A stretch of 64,000 bases of DNA from SZUA-100 sp965248135 (GTDB taxonomy: Bacteria > Pseudomonadota > Alphaproteobacteria > Rhizobiales > Rhizobiaceae). The stretch covers positions 1 to 64,000 of the forward strand of contig CBDFIN010000012.1 in assembly GCA_965248135.1 (NCBI GenBank), in the 5' to 3' direction. A model generated the notes under the pieces. That model was not told the origin of the DNA, made no database searches, and saw only the letters and a program-made list of their open reading frames with translations. Of this stretch, positions 1-9,072 are shown piece by piece; positions within the stretch are counted from its first letter, which is position 1, and each line of letters opens with the position of its first letter. Both the position numbers and the translations under genes were made by a program.

Positions 1-75
1 AGTGGAATGAATTTGACATTTGGTACCCACTTGCAGCTTCATTCATTTTCAAATGTCAAATTCAAAAATTCCACT
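1..75. repeat. Long inverted repeat upstream of the regulator gene
   Basis: Arm 1-22 is complementary to 50-75 over all 22 bases, except that the right arm carries four extra A residues at 64-67. The spacer is 27 bases. A second small dyad (CCGCCAG near 132, CTGGCGG near 168) lies between it and the gene starting at 195. It could be an operator, a recombination core or the end of a small mobile element; the sequence alone does not decide. Confidence 0.55.
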
Positions 76-194
76 AGATTCAATATCTTGCTAGTGGTTC
101 TTTTGATTCCTATCATTTGCGATAAGTACTAGCCGCCAGGGGATGCAAATGTTGAAATTAAACCACTGGCGGACTTAACCGGGATAGTCTTCAA

Positions 195-1085
195 TTGCCG
201 AAAAAACCCAAACAAGTCATCTTATTCGAAATGCTTCGTTCTTTTGTTACCTTGGCTGACACCCTCAATCTATCCAAAGCAGTCAAGGTTCTCGGCAGCA
301 CACGACAAACTGTCCGTCGTCATATTGATATTTTGGAAGAAATCAGAGGAAGGCGGCTTTTTGATATTATCGATCGCCAATATCGCCTCACTGAAACCGG
401 CACTCGTTCCCTAATAGAAGCCACGGCACTCGTTGCTCGTGGTGACGCCTGGCTGGCCGGTAATATCCAAAACATCAGCGGATTGGAGCGAATTGGACAT
501 CAGTTTGAGCAAGATCAGTCATTTCACTCGCAACAACAGCACTTAAGTCGGCTTTGGACTGATGGTACTGCTCTCCTTCAAAACGGGTTTCTATGCTGGG
601 CAAAAGCCGGTGGATTTATAGAAGACCCTGCCCTGGCACCAATTCGGCCACACCTCTTGGTCTATCGCCTCCATCGACATGGGTGGCAATGCGTAGAGCT
701 TGGGGAAAAGTCCGTTTATGCATTTTGGTTCGGCTGGAAGTGGGTAAAAAGCAATGTGGGTCAAATAGTTGGTGATAATTTATTTGGAGCAAGATTCGCC
801 GAATCGATCTTGCAAACTTATCAAGAAGTCTATGAAAGTGGTGGGGTCCGTTTAGATCATATTCATAGAGTCAGTTCTCGGGGGACAGCGGAACCAACGC
901 TGGCATCTAGTTACCAAAGACTGTTGCTTGGAAGTACATTTCCAAATGGCGAATATGCGCTAATTGTTTTAACCGATTTAACCCAAAACGTTAAAATAAC
1001 CGATCTCGATGGCAAAAAATTTGGTGTAATGTCAACGAGTTTGCTATCTGAATATCAATCAATGGCGGGAATACTGGAGAAATGA
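195..1085 (+). CDS. LysR-type HTH regulator with atypical C-terminal half
   Basis: Residues about 13-70 read as a LysR-like winged helix-turn-helix (FVTLADTLNLSKAV ... TRQTVRRHIDILEE ... LTETG). The rest does not show the periplasmic-binding-protein-like effector domain I would expect; the segment ending in ALIVLTDLT recalls a PAS-like sensor fold, which is inference. The start is uncertain: TTG at 195 gives 296 residues, ATG at 231 gives 284, and neither has a strong ribosome site. The next gene follows about 70 bases downstream on the same strand, so the two may be co-transcribed. The inverted repeat at 1-75 could be its own operator. Confidence 0.7.
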   Translation: MPKKPKQVILFEMLRSFVTLADTLNLSKAVKVLGSTRQTVRRHIDILEEIRGRRLFDIIDRQYRLTETGTRSLIEATALVARGDAWLAGNIQNISGLERIGHQFEQDQSFHSQQQHLSRLWTDGTALLQNGFLCWAKAGGFIEDPALAPIRPHLLVYRLHRHGWQCVELGEKSVYAFWFGWKWVKSNVGQIVGDNLFGARFAESILQTYQEVYESGGVRLDHIHRVSSRGTAEPTLASSYQRLLLGSTFPNGEYALIVLTDLTQNVKITDLDGKKFGVMSTSLLSEYQSMAGILEK

Positions 1086-1157
1086 CATAACTCTTATGTG
1101 AATGAAATTATCCATTGCGATACACTCCTGATTGCAATCCAACAACAGGAGTATCAA

Positions 1158-1904
1158 ATGTTGAATCCACGCACTGACAATTCTCTATATTTCATTTCAA
1201 AAGCGACCCAGTTCGCCGAATCCCGTGGAATTACTCTGGAGATAGGATGCGATTTCAACTTCTATGAAGCGGTCATAAACAATCAACCTCATAGGAATTT
1301 TGTTGGGCCGAGATTTTCTCCCGATGCATTTCGTTCCGAAAACAAATTGGGCTTCTGGATTTTAGGCATGGATGCGTCAGGCGAACTGGTTCATACCCAG
1401 GCTGTGAGACTTGTCGAACTTGAAGGAAATTCCCTTGCATCACATATGGAGAAGAGGCTGACCGAATACATTTCCGATACCTTCGATCATAAAAAGTTGC
1501 GCTTCCGAGCTGGTCCAGGCTCACGTGCTATCAAAGGAACGGTTTGTTACCATGGCGAATTTTGGCTAAAAGGCGGGGATGATGGATTTCGTGGTGCAGA
1601 TCTGGCGGCACCTTTGACTTGTTTAGCGATGGTAATAAGTCTGCTGAAGTGGGAGCTTGACTATATTTTCTCGATAATTCGTTCAACCGTAATACTAAAG
1701 GGACTGGCGGCTAGGGCGGGTTTTCTTCACACTGAACCAGGCAGTATGTTTCTCCCCTACCACAATCAAGATGACGAGGTCGAAGCCTGGATTGCCTGGG
1801 TTGGGGTTGACGACATTCATCATCTCATAAACACTTTTCTGGACAGGAAACTCCATTCGCTTGAAAACTCCAAAACCCTTCAGCAAGGAGAATTGGTGGC
1901 TTAG
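1158..1904 (+). CDS. Conserved-looking hypothetical protein, possible acyl/acetyltransferase fold
   Basis: 248 residues. I chose ATG 1158 because AGGAG at 1147-1151 lies six bases upstream; a GTG at 1098 would extend it by 20 residues without such a site. The stretch KLGFWILGMDASGELVHTQ and the mixed alpha/beta pattern recall GNAT-like folds, but no acetyl-CoA loop is clear, so no function is assigned. It follows the HTH gene on the same strand and may be its target or partner. Confidence 0.65.
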   Translation: MLNPRTDNSLYFISKATQFAESRGITLEIGCDFNFYEAVINNQPHRNFVGPRFSPDAFRSENKLGFWILGMDASGELVHTQAVRLVELEGNSLASHMEKRLTEYISDTFDHKKLRFRAGPGSRAIKGTVCYHGEFWLKGGDDGFRGADLAAPLTCLAMVISLLKWELDYIFSIIRSTVILKGLAARAGFLHTEPGSMFLPYHNQDDEVEAWIAWVGVDDIHHLINTFLDRKLHSLENSKTLQQGELVA

Positions 1905-1966
1905 GAGCTAATGCGTCTTCGATAGTGACCACAATCTTTCCGACAAATACTCAGGCTCGCCGACTG

Positions 1967-2130
1967 TGGACCGTAGCGGAAAAAGTGGAGACGTCTTTTT
2001 CTTTTTATGCAGCGATCCTTTCAAATTTGACAGGACTTGTAAATCCCAGAGCTGAATGCCGCCTGACTGGATTGTAAAACCCATCTATATAGCTGGCGAG
2101 TTCTCGTTTTGGCTGTTCGCGTGTAATTAC
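1967..2130 (-). pseudogene. IS3-family orfB 3' end remnant
   Basis: On the minus strand this translates to the typical IS3-family OrfB tail (ASYIDGFYNP, RRHSALGFTSP, VKFERIAA, stop at 2005-2007). Upstream coding sequence is missing, cut at about 2130 by IS66-type sequence. A related terminal sequence occurs in the opposite orientation at 54229-54600. Confidence 0.75.
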
Positions 2131-2173
2131 TCACCCCCTTGCCAAATCAGTGATGTTCTGAATCTATGGGGGA

Positions 2174-2575
2174 ATGAATCGGGATGACTTGGCACGGTTG
2201 AGCAAAGAGGAATTGGTTGAGGCGTATTTATCGCTTCAGGCACAGATGCAGCGGCCTGCCAAAACTTCAAGGACATCATCCAAACCACCCTCGGCAGACA
2301 GGAAGGCGCGCCGCGAGCATGCCAAACCGGGCGGTGGCAAAGCCGGGCCATCAAGGCCATAGCCGTTCCTTGCATGAGAACCCGGACGAGACCGTCGATC
2401 ACCGGCCAGATATCTGCCCGCAGTGTCACGGGCATCTGGATACTGATCTTGAGGGTGATGTGATTGGCGAATATGATGAGATTGAAGTGCCGCTGATCAA
2501 GCCGTTTGTGCGGCGCCACCAGCGGCTGTGCGTATGTTGCTCGCACTGCTCATCGAAGGTGAAAGCGCCTTTGCC
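2174..2575 (+). pseudogene. IS66-family TnpC transposase, N-terminal fragment with frameshift
   Basis: Starts MNRDDLARLSKEELVEAYL and continues RPAKTSRTSSKPPS, as in the leading region of IS66 TnpC. A one-base shift near 2340-2360 moves the frame; the second frame reads GHQGHSRSLHENPDETVDHR and a zinc-finger-like ICPQCHGHLD ... RRHQRLCVCC. Coding stops where IS481 sequence begins near 2574. No DDE core remains, so it is inactive. Confidence 0.8.
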
Positions 2576-2765
2576 ACCACACGGAAAGCTTCGACAGATT
2601 GAACAACCCATTGGGAGAAGCAAAGGGCAATCCGTTGTCGGGACGAATGGCATCGGGCAGGCCGTATTCCTCAAACAGCCGCTGGAAGGCGGTGAACCCA
2701 TTGACTTGTCGGGTGGATTCATGCGCTTCACACATCAGGATCGTGCGTGAAACCTGTGAGCTATG
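2574..2765 (-). pseudogene. IS481-family transposase, central fragment
   Basis: The minus strand reads NGFTAFQRLFEEYGLPDAIR, DNGLPFASPNGLFNLSKLS, VWW, the middle of an IS481 integrase core including the second catalytic Asp (DNG). It nearly matches the fragment at 27700-27829. Both ends are lost, the 3' side into IS66 sequence. Confidence 0.8.
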
Positions 2766-2808
2766 CCCGAAAGTTGGTGACGGGCGATCAGGCGGCGGTT
2801 TTGGTTTG

Positions 2809-2985
2809 CGGTAGTCCGTCCTTGAATTCAACCCCGTTTATGATCTCCGGCAGGCGGTTTTTGCCATCGAGCTTGCGCCACTTCTTCTTTGCTGACATCA
2901 TCAGCTTGCAGACCATGGCGAGCGCTGTTTTGCGACCGGCAATGTCCCGTTCGATATTGAAAAGCTGGCTACGGGTGCTGCCGGT
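2809..2985 (-). pseudogene. Probable IS256 (mutator)-family transposase C-terminal fragment
   Basis: The minus strand reads FNIERDIAGRKTALAMVCKL, then KKKWRKLDGKNRLPEIINGV and EFKDGL. This fits the conserved C-terminus of IS256-type transposases as I remember them. It is joined directly to the IS481 fragment. The family call is from memory of the motif, not an alignment. Confidence 0.4.
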
Positions 2986-3097
2986 TAGGGTAGGTTATGC
3001 GGCTTTGGTCTGCCGGGCAAGATTGGTGTTTTCCTGATGCCGCTTGTGATGAGCCAGCAGCGCCGCCTGCAGCTGCGGCAGGTGTTTGTAACCCCAA

Positions 3098-3661
3098 TTA
3101 TGGATAAGTCGCCAAGCTTTGATATTGTGCGAAATTTATTTTTGGTTTGTTTTTCTTGAAGCAATAGGCCACCAGGCATGACAGGATATGGACAATACCA
3201 TTGATCGGCGAGCGATGTCTTGTGTGCTCCGGCCCCATATCCTGTTTGAGCACACCAAGCAATGTTTCTATGATAAAACGCTTTCGTAACAATAGCTTGT
3301 AGAAGAGTGGCATGAGATAATTCTTCATGTTCTTGCCGATACCCACCAGAATATGCAGGCCCTTCTTCCAGAGTTTTTCGAACCATTCGGCAGAAATATA
3401 ACCCTTGTCGGCAAGCAATATACCCTTCAGGCCAGCGGTCAGTTTGGCCAGTGGCACACGATCATCAACATTGCCAGGGGTGATGTGAACGCCCGCAATC
3501 GCGCCCTTGTGGTTGATAATCAGATGCAATTTGAAGCCAAAAAACCAGCCCGTTGTTGTTTTGCCTCGTTCCGCCAGCCCTTCAAAAATCTTGTGTCTGG
3601 CAATCTGTTTGTTGTGGCAGACCTTCAGGCAAGAGCCGTAGCATGGAATTAAAAACATCAT
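3098..3661 (-). pseudogene. IS982-family transposase, 5'-truncated
   Basis: 187 residues covering the C-terminal two thirds of an IS982 transposase: HKIFEGLAERGKTTTGWFFG, FKLHLIINHKGAI, TPGNVDDR, LLADKGYI (catalytic Asp), RFIIETLLGVLKQDMGPEHT (catalytic Glu region). The N-terminus with the first Asp is missing. The cut end lies about 50 bases from the tRNA at 3709. Confidence 0.8.
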
Positions 3662-3708
3662 CGCGGGGCTTGTTGCGGCCAGCGAATACGCTATAAACCG
3701 GCCTTGCC

Positions 3709-3785
3709 GGGTCTGTAGCTCAATTGGTTAGAGCCAGCGGCTCATAACCGCTTGGTTGGGGGTTCGAGTCCCTCCAGACCCACCA
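3709..3785 (+). tRNA. tRNA with CAU anticodon, probably tRNA-Ile2 (lysidine type)
   Basis: A full cloverleaf can be drawn: acceptor GGGTCTG/CAGACCC, D stem GCTC/GAGC, anticodon stem AGCGG/CCGCT with loop CTCATAA, T stem GGGGG/CCCTC, and an encoded CCA at 3783-3785. The CTCATAA loop is shared by elongator tRNA-Met and tRNA-Ile2. The variable region and stem following (CCGCTTGGTT) look more like tRNA-Ile2. The 3' half lies inside the reading frame of the recombinase at 3742-5322, the usual sign of a tRNA attachment site. Confidence 0.9.
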
Positions 3786-5322
3786 TTTCACAATTACCCA
3801 TTGAAAGACCCTCTAACACCTTGAAAGGTAAGGAGGTTTTGGCGGTTCGATAACCTCTATTCCGGCAATAGGCAATGCGCTCTGAAAAGGCCAGTCTGAG
3901 CACTATTCTTTGCAAGGTAAACTCGCCGGAAGCCCAAAGAATCCAAGGGTTTGCGAGAAATTTCAAAGCCGGTTCGATAAAATCACTCATGCTGCCTTTC
4001 GCAACCACGCCATTTTGCAGTTTTTCGGTCATGAGAGCCTTTTGATTTTGAAGCAATTCAATTTTGTCTTCATAGGCATTGATTACCGTCGGGCTGGTAG
4101 CATCCATAATGCGTTCAAGCAGGTTTTCAGTCTGCTTTTCGATTGCTCCGATGTCCTGCTTCAATATGCCTATCACATGTTTGGCCTGGGCTTTTTGTTG
4201 CTCCCACGCGTTTTCAAACATGGCTCTGGCAAGGGCGAACAAATCCCGTTTCGGCTGGAGCGATTTTACAACATCGCCAAATTCACCCTCCAGAACCTCG
4301 CGACGAATGGATATTCGGTGGCTGGCGCAACCTTTGGTATCGCAGAGGTAATAGGGATATTTCTTGTTTCTACCCTTCGACCAGCACGAAGTCAGTGGCT
4401 TTTGGCAATCGTTGCACAAAACAAAACCGCGCAAGGGAAAGTCCTGATTGATGTTCTTGCGGGTTGGTGCATGGGCGGCGCTTTTTAGGCGTGATTGTAT
4501 CTTTTGGAATGTCTTGAAAGAAATGATCTCAGGATGATTGCCCTTGCGGCGTGATATGCTCCACTTCGGAGCTTCGACATATCCGGCGTAAATCGCCTTG
4601 TTGAGGAACCGCGCAATGGTGTTGGGGCGGATTTGACCGTCCGGCATGTCCTTGGGATAATCAGGTTGGCTTTCGAGGAAACGCCTGACTTCGGCTTGTG
4701 TCTGGAAGCGGCCACAGGCATAACCCTCCAGTGCTTCCCGGACGATTGTAGCCAACGGCTCTTTAAAAACGAGTTCCTTGCCGCCACCTTTTCCCCTGAC
4801 ATATTGATAACCCACAGGTGTACGAAAGACCCAAAAGCCTTGTTCCATCCTTGCTTTCATCTTCTGGACGACCTGACGGGCATTTTGCTCGCGTTCAAGT
4901 TCGCCTTGCGCCGCAATAATGGTTTCGATGAATTTTCCTTCGGGCGTGTCTTCAATCTTGAAGTTAAGGCAATCAACCAAGGCCCCGCGCTGTTTTAATA
5001 TCCGGCGTAACTTGCGGTAAAACTCCACATCACGGGCAAAGCGCTTGAGATCATCGAAGATCACCACATAGGTTTTCTCCGTTTGAGCCGCGAGATAGGC
5101 AAGCAAAGCGACCATACCGGGACGCTTCATAAAATCGCCTTCTCCGGTGATGGTGTCAGGGAAAATCGCTTCAACTTCACAACCGAGTTGAAGCGCTCTT
5201 TCACGACACCTGTGCTCCTGGCTATCAAGACCCGAGCCTTCATCTTCCTGTTTCTTGCTGGATACCCGGCAATAGATCAGGGCGGCATCGGGTTTTGTAA
5301 ATGTTTCTTTTTCCGGTTTCAT
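3742..5322 (-). CDS. Large serine recombinase / integrase reading into the tRNA
   Basis: 526 residues. The N-terminal resolvase domain (ALIYCRVSSKKQ, catalytic Ser about residue 21; VVIFDDLKRFARD; GELEREQNARQ) is followed by a recombinase domain (TPVGYQYV ... IRPNTIARFLNKAIYAGYV) and a zinc ribbon (CNDC ... YYLCDTKGC), then a coiled coil (about 380-440). Its last dozen codons (GLEGLEPPTKRL) are the antisense of the tRNA T arm, and its stop TGA (3742-3744) falls in the anticodon loop. This suggests it integrated the neighbouring element at the tRNA 3' end. It overlaps the stop of the upstream gene by ATGA. Confidence 0.9.
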   Translation of the reverse strand: MKPEKETFTKPDAALIYCRVSSKKQEDEGSGLDSQEHRCRERALQLGCEVEAIFPDTITGEGDFMKRPGMVALLAYLAAQTEKTYVVIFDDLKRFARDVEFYRKLRRILKQRGALVDCLNFKIEDTPEGKFIETIIAAQGELEREQNARQVVQKMKARMEQGFWVFRTPVGYQYVRGKGGGKELVFKEPLATIVREALEGYACGRFQTQAEVRRFLESQPDYPKDMPDGQIRPNTIARFLNKAIYAGYVEAPKWSISRRKGNHPEIISFKTFQKIQSRLKSAAHAPTRKNINQDFPLRGFVLCNDCQKPLTSCWSKGRNKKYPYYLCDTKGCASHRISIRREVLEGEFGDVVKSLQPKRDLFALARAMFENAWEQQKAQAKHVIGILKQDIGAIEKQTENLLERIMDATSPTVINAYEDKIELLQNQKALMTEKLQNGVVAKGSMSDFIEPALKFLANPWILWASGEFTLQRIVLRLAFSERIAYCRNRGYRTAKTSLPFKVLEGLSMGNCEMVGLEGLEPPTKRL

Positions 5323-5693
5323 TTTTGACTCCCTTCATCCGGCAAACCAATTTGCCTGTTGGCCGCATTTTCAAATTGAGATTTTGATTGAAGATTGCAT
5401 TCTATCACGTCGCTGGACTGGGCAGGAAGAAATTCAGCCGAAATGTCTAGTTGCCCACATTCTCCCTCATTGGCATCAGATATTTGTTGCAGGGGATGAA
5501 CGCCAAATCCAAGATCGACAAAAGACACGATGATGCTCCACAGGGCATCCAGAAATTCGCGCTTCTGGGCATCCGTTAGATCAGAGTTATCAAGATAGTG
5601 CTGATACAGATCATAGTCGATGGTCAGGCTGGGCCGAGACAGATTGCCAATTGGCTTTTCCTGATTAAGTTCATTGTTATGTTTGTTTACCAT
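5319..5693 (-). CDS. Small hypothetical protein coupled to the recombinase
   Basis: 124 residues. The central block YDLYQHYLDNSDLTDAQKRE followed by LDALWSIIVSFVDLGFGVH resembles the small proteins often found just before serine recombinases in alphaproteobacteria (recalled, not aligned). Its stop overlaps the recombinase start by ATGA, so the two are translated together. It may regulate or assist recombination. Not otherwise recognised. Confidence 0.75.
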   Translation of the reverse strand: MVNKHNNELNQEKPIGNLSRPSLTIDYDLYQHYLDNSDLTDAQKREFLDALWSIIVSFVDLGFGVHPLQQISDANEGECGQLDISAEFLPAQSSDVIECNLQSKSQFENAANRQIGLPDEGSQK

Positions 5694-5957
5694 CTATTTT
5701 CTCCGCATCGTCATATTGGCCCTTCCTTGTTGATCGCCCTCACACCACATAAGAACATTAAGAGAACACTTTAAGTAAACTATTCTGCAAGAACAAGAAA
5801 AAGCGACGTAATAATCTTTCGTTTATCGGTTGGTTTCCGAACACATTACCGGCCTTTATCGTCAGCAAGAGCGCATCGGCTTGACCATTTTTTGGCAAGC
5901 AAGCGGACAAACGGGAACGCATCCGGTTTTTTCGAAAACGCTCCCAACTCGCTGCAC
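5694..5957. other. Intergenic gap between two leftward genes
   Basis: 264 bases with no convincing gene. It must hold the promoter of the 124-aa/recombinase pair. An AT-rich run near 5760-5790 could contain it, but I see no strong -35/-10 pair and no clear terminator. Confidence 0.4.
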
Positions 5958-6596
5958 TTACGAATGAGAAGGCTGGGGTGAACGCGAGTAGGATTTTTCC
6001 TCGCGCCTTTCTTTCTGTTCAGCCTTGATCTGGGGGCGAAAATATTTTTCGTCCAGTTCTTTGCCGTATTCACGAAACGCCTGGTTTTCTGTTTCTTCGA
6101 AAACCTCATTAATGAATTTTTTCGCACCAACATCAGTAATGTTCAGCTCTGTCGCTAACTGTGCGGCTTGATGGGCAAAGGCGCGATGGAAAGACATTTT
6201 GTCTCCTTCCTTCACCATCCGGCCTGTTTCATTGGCGGCCATATATGCCTTTTGACGTTCGTCCTCTGCCGGATTATTTTTCCGGTCAAACAAATTCTGT
6301 TCGTTTTCCATCAGGGCTTCACGCATCTGGTTCATGGTAACGCCGGTGCGAATTCTGAACAGATCACGAATAGTGGAATCCGCTTTCATGATGTCAAAGC
6401 GTTCGGTGCGCGCATACGCGTTGGCGAAATCATTCAGGCAGTCTTTGAAGGCACCTGTTTCTTTGGTCCGGCGCTCTACTACACCGGTGATGGCCATGGC
6501 ATCTTCAAACTGACGCTCGGACAACAATCTTCCGCTAAAACTTTCACGGGCTTCTCCAATGCGTTTCATTTCATCAGGGCTGTACAACATATTCAT
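5958..6596 (-). CDS. Hypothetical plasmid/ICE protein, alpha-helical
   Basis: 212 residues, soluble, strongly charged, with no signal peptide or membrane segment. ATG 6596 is supported by AGGAGA about eight bases upstream. Repeated RxxEDA/RTERFD-like helices suggest a DNA- or relaxosome-associated protein, but no known domain is visible. It lies at the distal end of the conjugation-type operon. Confidence 0.65.
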   Translation of the reverse strand: MNMLYSPDEMKRIGEARESFSGRLLSERQFEDAMAITGVVERRTKETGAFKDCLNDFANAYARTERFDIMKADSTIRDLFRIRTGVTMNQMREALMENEQNLFDRKNNPAEDERQKAYMAANETGRMVKEGDKMSFHRAFAHQAAQLATELNITDVGAKKFINEVFEETENQAFREYGKELDEKYFRPQIKAEQKERREEKSYSRSPQPSHS

Positions 6597-6629
6597 CGGG
6601 TTTCTCCTTTTCGGGTTGCAAATTATTAA

Positions 6630-7118
6630 TCACTCTTGGGTTTGTGAATGACGTCGATCATGACCTTGCCGCCTGGTCTGTGTTCTTCGGCGCTCGGCTG
6701 ATTTTTTGTAGATTTCAAGAAAAATTTTGCGCTGCGAGCATTTCGACAGGAAGGATTGGCTCTTCTTCATTTCCTGCGCATCCAGCCGATCCATGGTTTG
6801 TTGAGGATCCAGCCTGACATTGATTTGGGCCTGACGGTTCAGATCACTCTTGTTAAAACGATCAATGCCGAAAAAGCTCGGTTTCAAATCCAGCTTTTTT
6901 GCGCCCGCTTCATTCTGCAACTTTCGCGTGGCAATATTCACGCGGGTTTTATATTCATGCCTGTAAAGCTGTTCCGCATCAGTGCGTAGTTTGTCGTGGC
7001 TTTCCTGAATTCCTTGAAAAACCTTTTTCTCCTGACCTTTGAGCATTTCCGATCCCGCGCGTCGAAGTTGTCCAAGTTCGAGAACCGAATTTATTTTTTT
7101 TAGATTATCGGTGGTCAT
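6630..7118 (-). CDS. Hypothetical basic helical protein
   Basis: 162 residues from ATG 7118 (MTTDNLKKINSVLELGQLRR); a longer frame to 7262 overlaps the upstream gene. It is rich in Lys/Arg and ends in a very basic tail (ERRRTQTRRQGHDRRHSQTQ). It looks like a coiled, nucleic-acid-binding accessory protein of the element. Not recognised. It is a few bases downstream of the 86-aa gene in the same operon. Confidence 0.6.
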   Translation of the reverse strand: MTTDNLKKINSVLELGQLRRAGSEMLKGQEKKVFQGIQESHDKLRTDAEQLYRHEYKTRVNIATRKLQNEAGAKKLDLKPSFFGIDRFNKSDLNRQAQINVRLDPQQTMDRLDAQEMKKSQSFLSKCSQRKIFLEIYKKSAERRRTQTRRQGHDRRHSQTQE

Positions 7119-7122
7119 GGTG

Positions 7123-7383
7123 TTATCCCTGATCTTTCCTGAAAATGATCCAGCTGCATTTGCCATTTGATGGAAAAATATTGAAGCCGCCAAAAGGACC
7201 CCAGTAGGTACATCTGGTATACCAGCGCCCCGCGAACGGGTTTGAGTTGGAAGCGGGGCCAATCTGTCTAAATGAATACGACCAAATATGATGCGGAAGC
7301 CCTACTGTCAGAAAGGCCAGATAGGCGGTGGCAGGAAAAATGATCCAGACGAAATAGCGCGCGTTTTTCCAAAACTTATTCAC
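7123..7383 (-). CDS. Small membrane protein
   Basis: 86 residues with one or two hydrophobic segments near the start (FVWIIFPATAYLAFLTVGL). Its GTG start overlaps the VirD4 stop (GTGA, 7380-7383), indicating translational coupling. It is rich in aromatic residues. A role in the transfer apparatus is inferred from position only. Confidence 0.6.
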   Translation of the reverse strand: MNKFWKNARYFVWIIFPATAYLAFLTVGLPHHIWSYSFRQIGPASNSNPFAGRWYTRCTYWGPFGGFNIFPSNGKCSWIIFRKDQG

Positions 7384-8768
7384 TGACCCTCTCCAATTCT
7401 GGTTGGAAGAGTCACTTTTGGATCAGGTGGAAGAACTTGATTGGATTCGAGTGGATTAGGGCCAAGATCGAAACATGTCGGCGCGATATTGTTCTGTCGT
7501 AATTTTCGGCAAATCAGCCAGCCATAGCCGCGCATATGCAGCACTTGATAAGCCGGGTCGAGATTCATCAACTCTGTTGCGGTCATAACTCGCTGCTTGC
7601 CGGTACTGATATTTCCCGAAAGTTCCAGCCGCTGCGAATTAACGCCAAGTGATTGAGAAATGCTAATTTCTTCTCCCATCATCTGCGAGATTTTCTCAGC
7701 ATCTTCCGGGCCAATCGACAAATACTGCTTGACCGGACAATTATCCATCAAGATCGCTAGTTCGTGTTTGCCGTAGATTCTTTCGATATCCAGCAGAGTC
7801 TGTGAAATATAGAGACTGGATGTCTGAAAGGACCTTTGAATAGTTACCAAATCCACCGCATATTTTTGTGCTGAGTTGCACATTTCATCAATTACATTGA
7901 TCAGGCGGCCACCGCGCCCGGACATTTGTGCATCCATGAAGGCTTGCTGTTGCAAAGCCGCGTGGACGCCAACTTGTTTTGCGTAGAGTTGCGGCAGGAC
8001 GTCAAAAATCTTCTATCCACCCTGACATAGTTCCTCATGGATATGGGTGGCGTTTGCGCCTGCTTTATTGAGAACCGATCCCGGTTCGTAAATCTGCAAC
8101 GGCGATAAAGCAGCCTGCATATGTTTGAAATAGGATTCCGGCTCCTGGTCCTCCATATCAAGGGAAAGCTGCGCGCGCGCTTTTAAAGCGGGACTGCCCT
8201 CATGGACAGCATTTTCACGGAATAGACGCCATGTTTTGGGATCGGCCATTGTTTCATAAAGGACGCCGGGGGTGAAACGGTTGCCTAAGAATTCCAGACC
8301 GCCCAAAATACCAAGATGTATTTTAAGTCTCGGATTTTCGCGAAAATGCCAATTCCTTCCCCCGTCATTCACTTCTGGAATGATAGAGAGTGCCGTATTC
8401 TTAAGGGCGAATGTAAGTTTGTCAGGACTGTGTTTTGCCGTTGAAATAAGACTGCTAAAGACATTGACTTCAATCCGGTCTTCATTGTCGAAGCCGTAAT
8501 GCCCCATGTCATCAATGCAGCCAAAATTAAGACCGAACTTCTGTGCCACCGGGCGGAACTGTATGTAGCCTTCGCCATCCTTGGGATCACTGAATTTTAC
8601 ACTCACATTCGGATAGGCAACAAGCGCCTGCGCCGTGGGCATAACCACGGAAGTCGTCTTGGCTGATCCGCTGGGACCAATTACCAAACGGGAGCTACCC
8701 GGATAAGGATCAACAACGAGTTTCCCATCGTCCATATACCCTAATGGCAGAGTGGTATTATTGGTCAT
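7380..8768 (-). pseudogene. VirD4/TraG-type coupling protein interrupted by an in-frame TAG
   Basis: The first part (8013-8768, 251 residues) has the Walker A (VIGPSGSAKTTSVVMPTAQ) and FSDPKDGEGY. The second (7380-7955 and upstream in the same frame) has VIDEM (Walker B), ILMDNC and VKQYLSIGPEDAEKISQMMG. Both are in one frame, separated only by TAG at 8013-8015 between HEELCQGG and KIFDVLPQLY, where relatives usually have Tyr. Intact it would be about 462 residues: the inner-membrane ATPase that feeds the relaxosome to a type IV secretion channel. The N-terminal TM segments of VirD4 are absent here; the 104-aa gene just upstream may supply them. Confidence 0.85.
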
Positions 8769-9072
8769 CTCTAATCACTCCGTCTTTTTTTAGTTGATCA
8801 TTTGATGCCAGTGTTGAGGACTTGACTTGTTTGCCTTGCGCCAAGAATTCATTCTGGTCAGCTTCAAAGTCACGAAATTTAAAAATTTCATTGGTGGCTT
8901 CACCCCACAAACAGATGGATGCCACTGCCACCAATATCGAGATCAGGCCAAGTCCCGCCCACTCGGCGCTGGTCGGCCAAATAGCGTAGGAAATCGTGCC
9001 GAGTGTGAAGGCAAATAGTTGCTTTGCATTCAGAATGAACAAAGCGCGTTTTGACGGCTTGAAGGCTTTCAT
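8758..9072 (-). CDS. Two-TM membrane protein upstream of the coupling protein
   Basis: 104 residues with two membrane segments (about 15-33 and 40-56: FTLGTISYAIW, GLGLISILVAVASICLW) and a charged cytoplasmic tail. It overlaps the VirD4 gene start by 11 bases. This could be the membrane anchor split off from the coupling protein. That is inference. Confidence 0.6.
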   Translation of the reverse strand: MKAFKPSKRALFILNAKQLFAFTLGTISYAIWPTSAEWAGLGLISILVAVASICLWGEATNEIFKFRDFEADQNEFLAQGKQVKSSTLASNDQLKKDGVIRDDQ

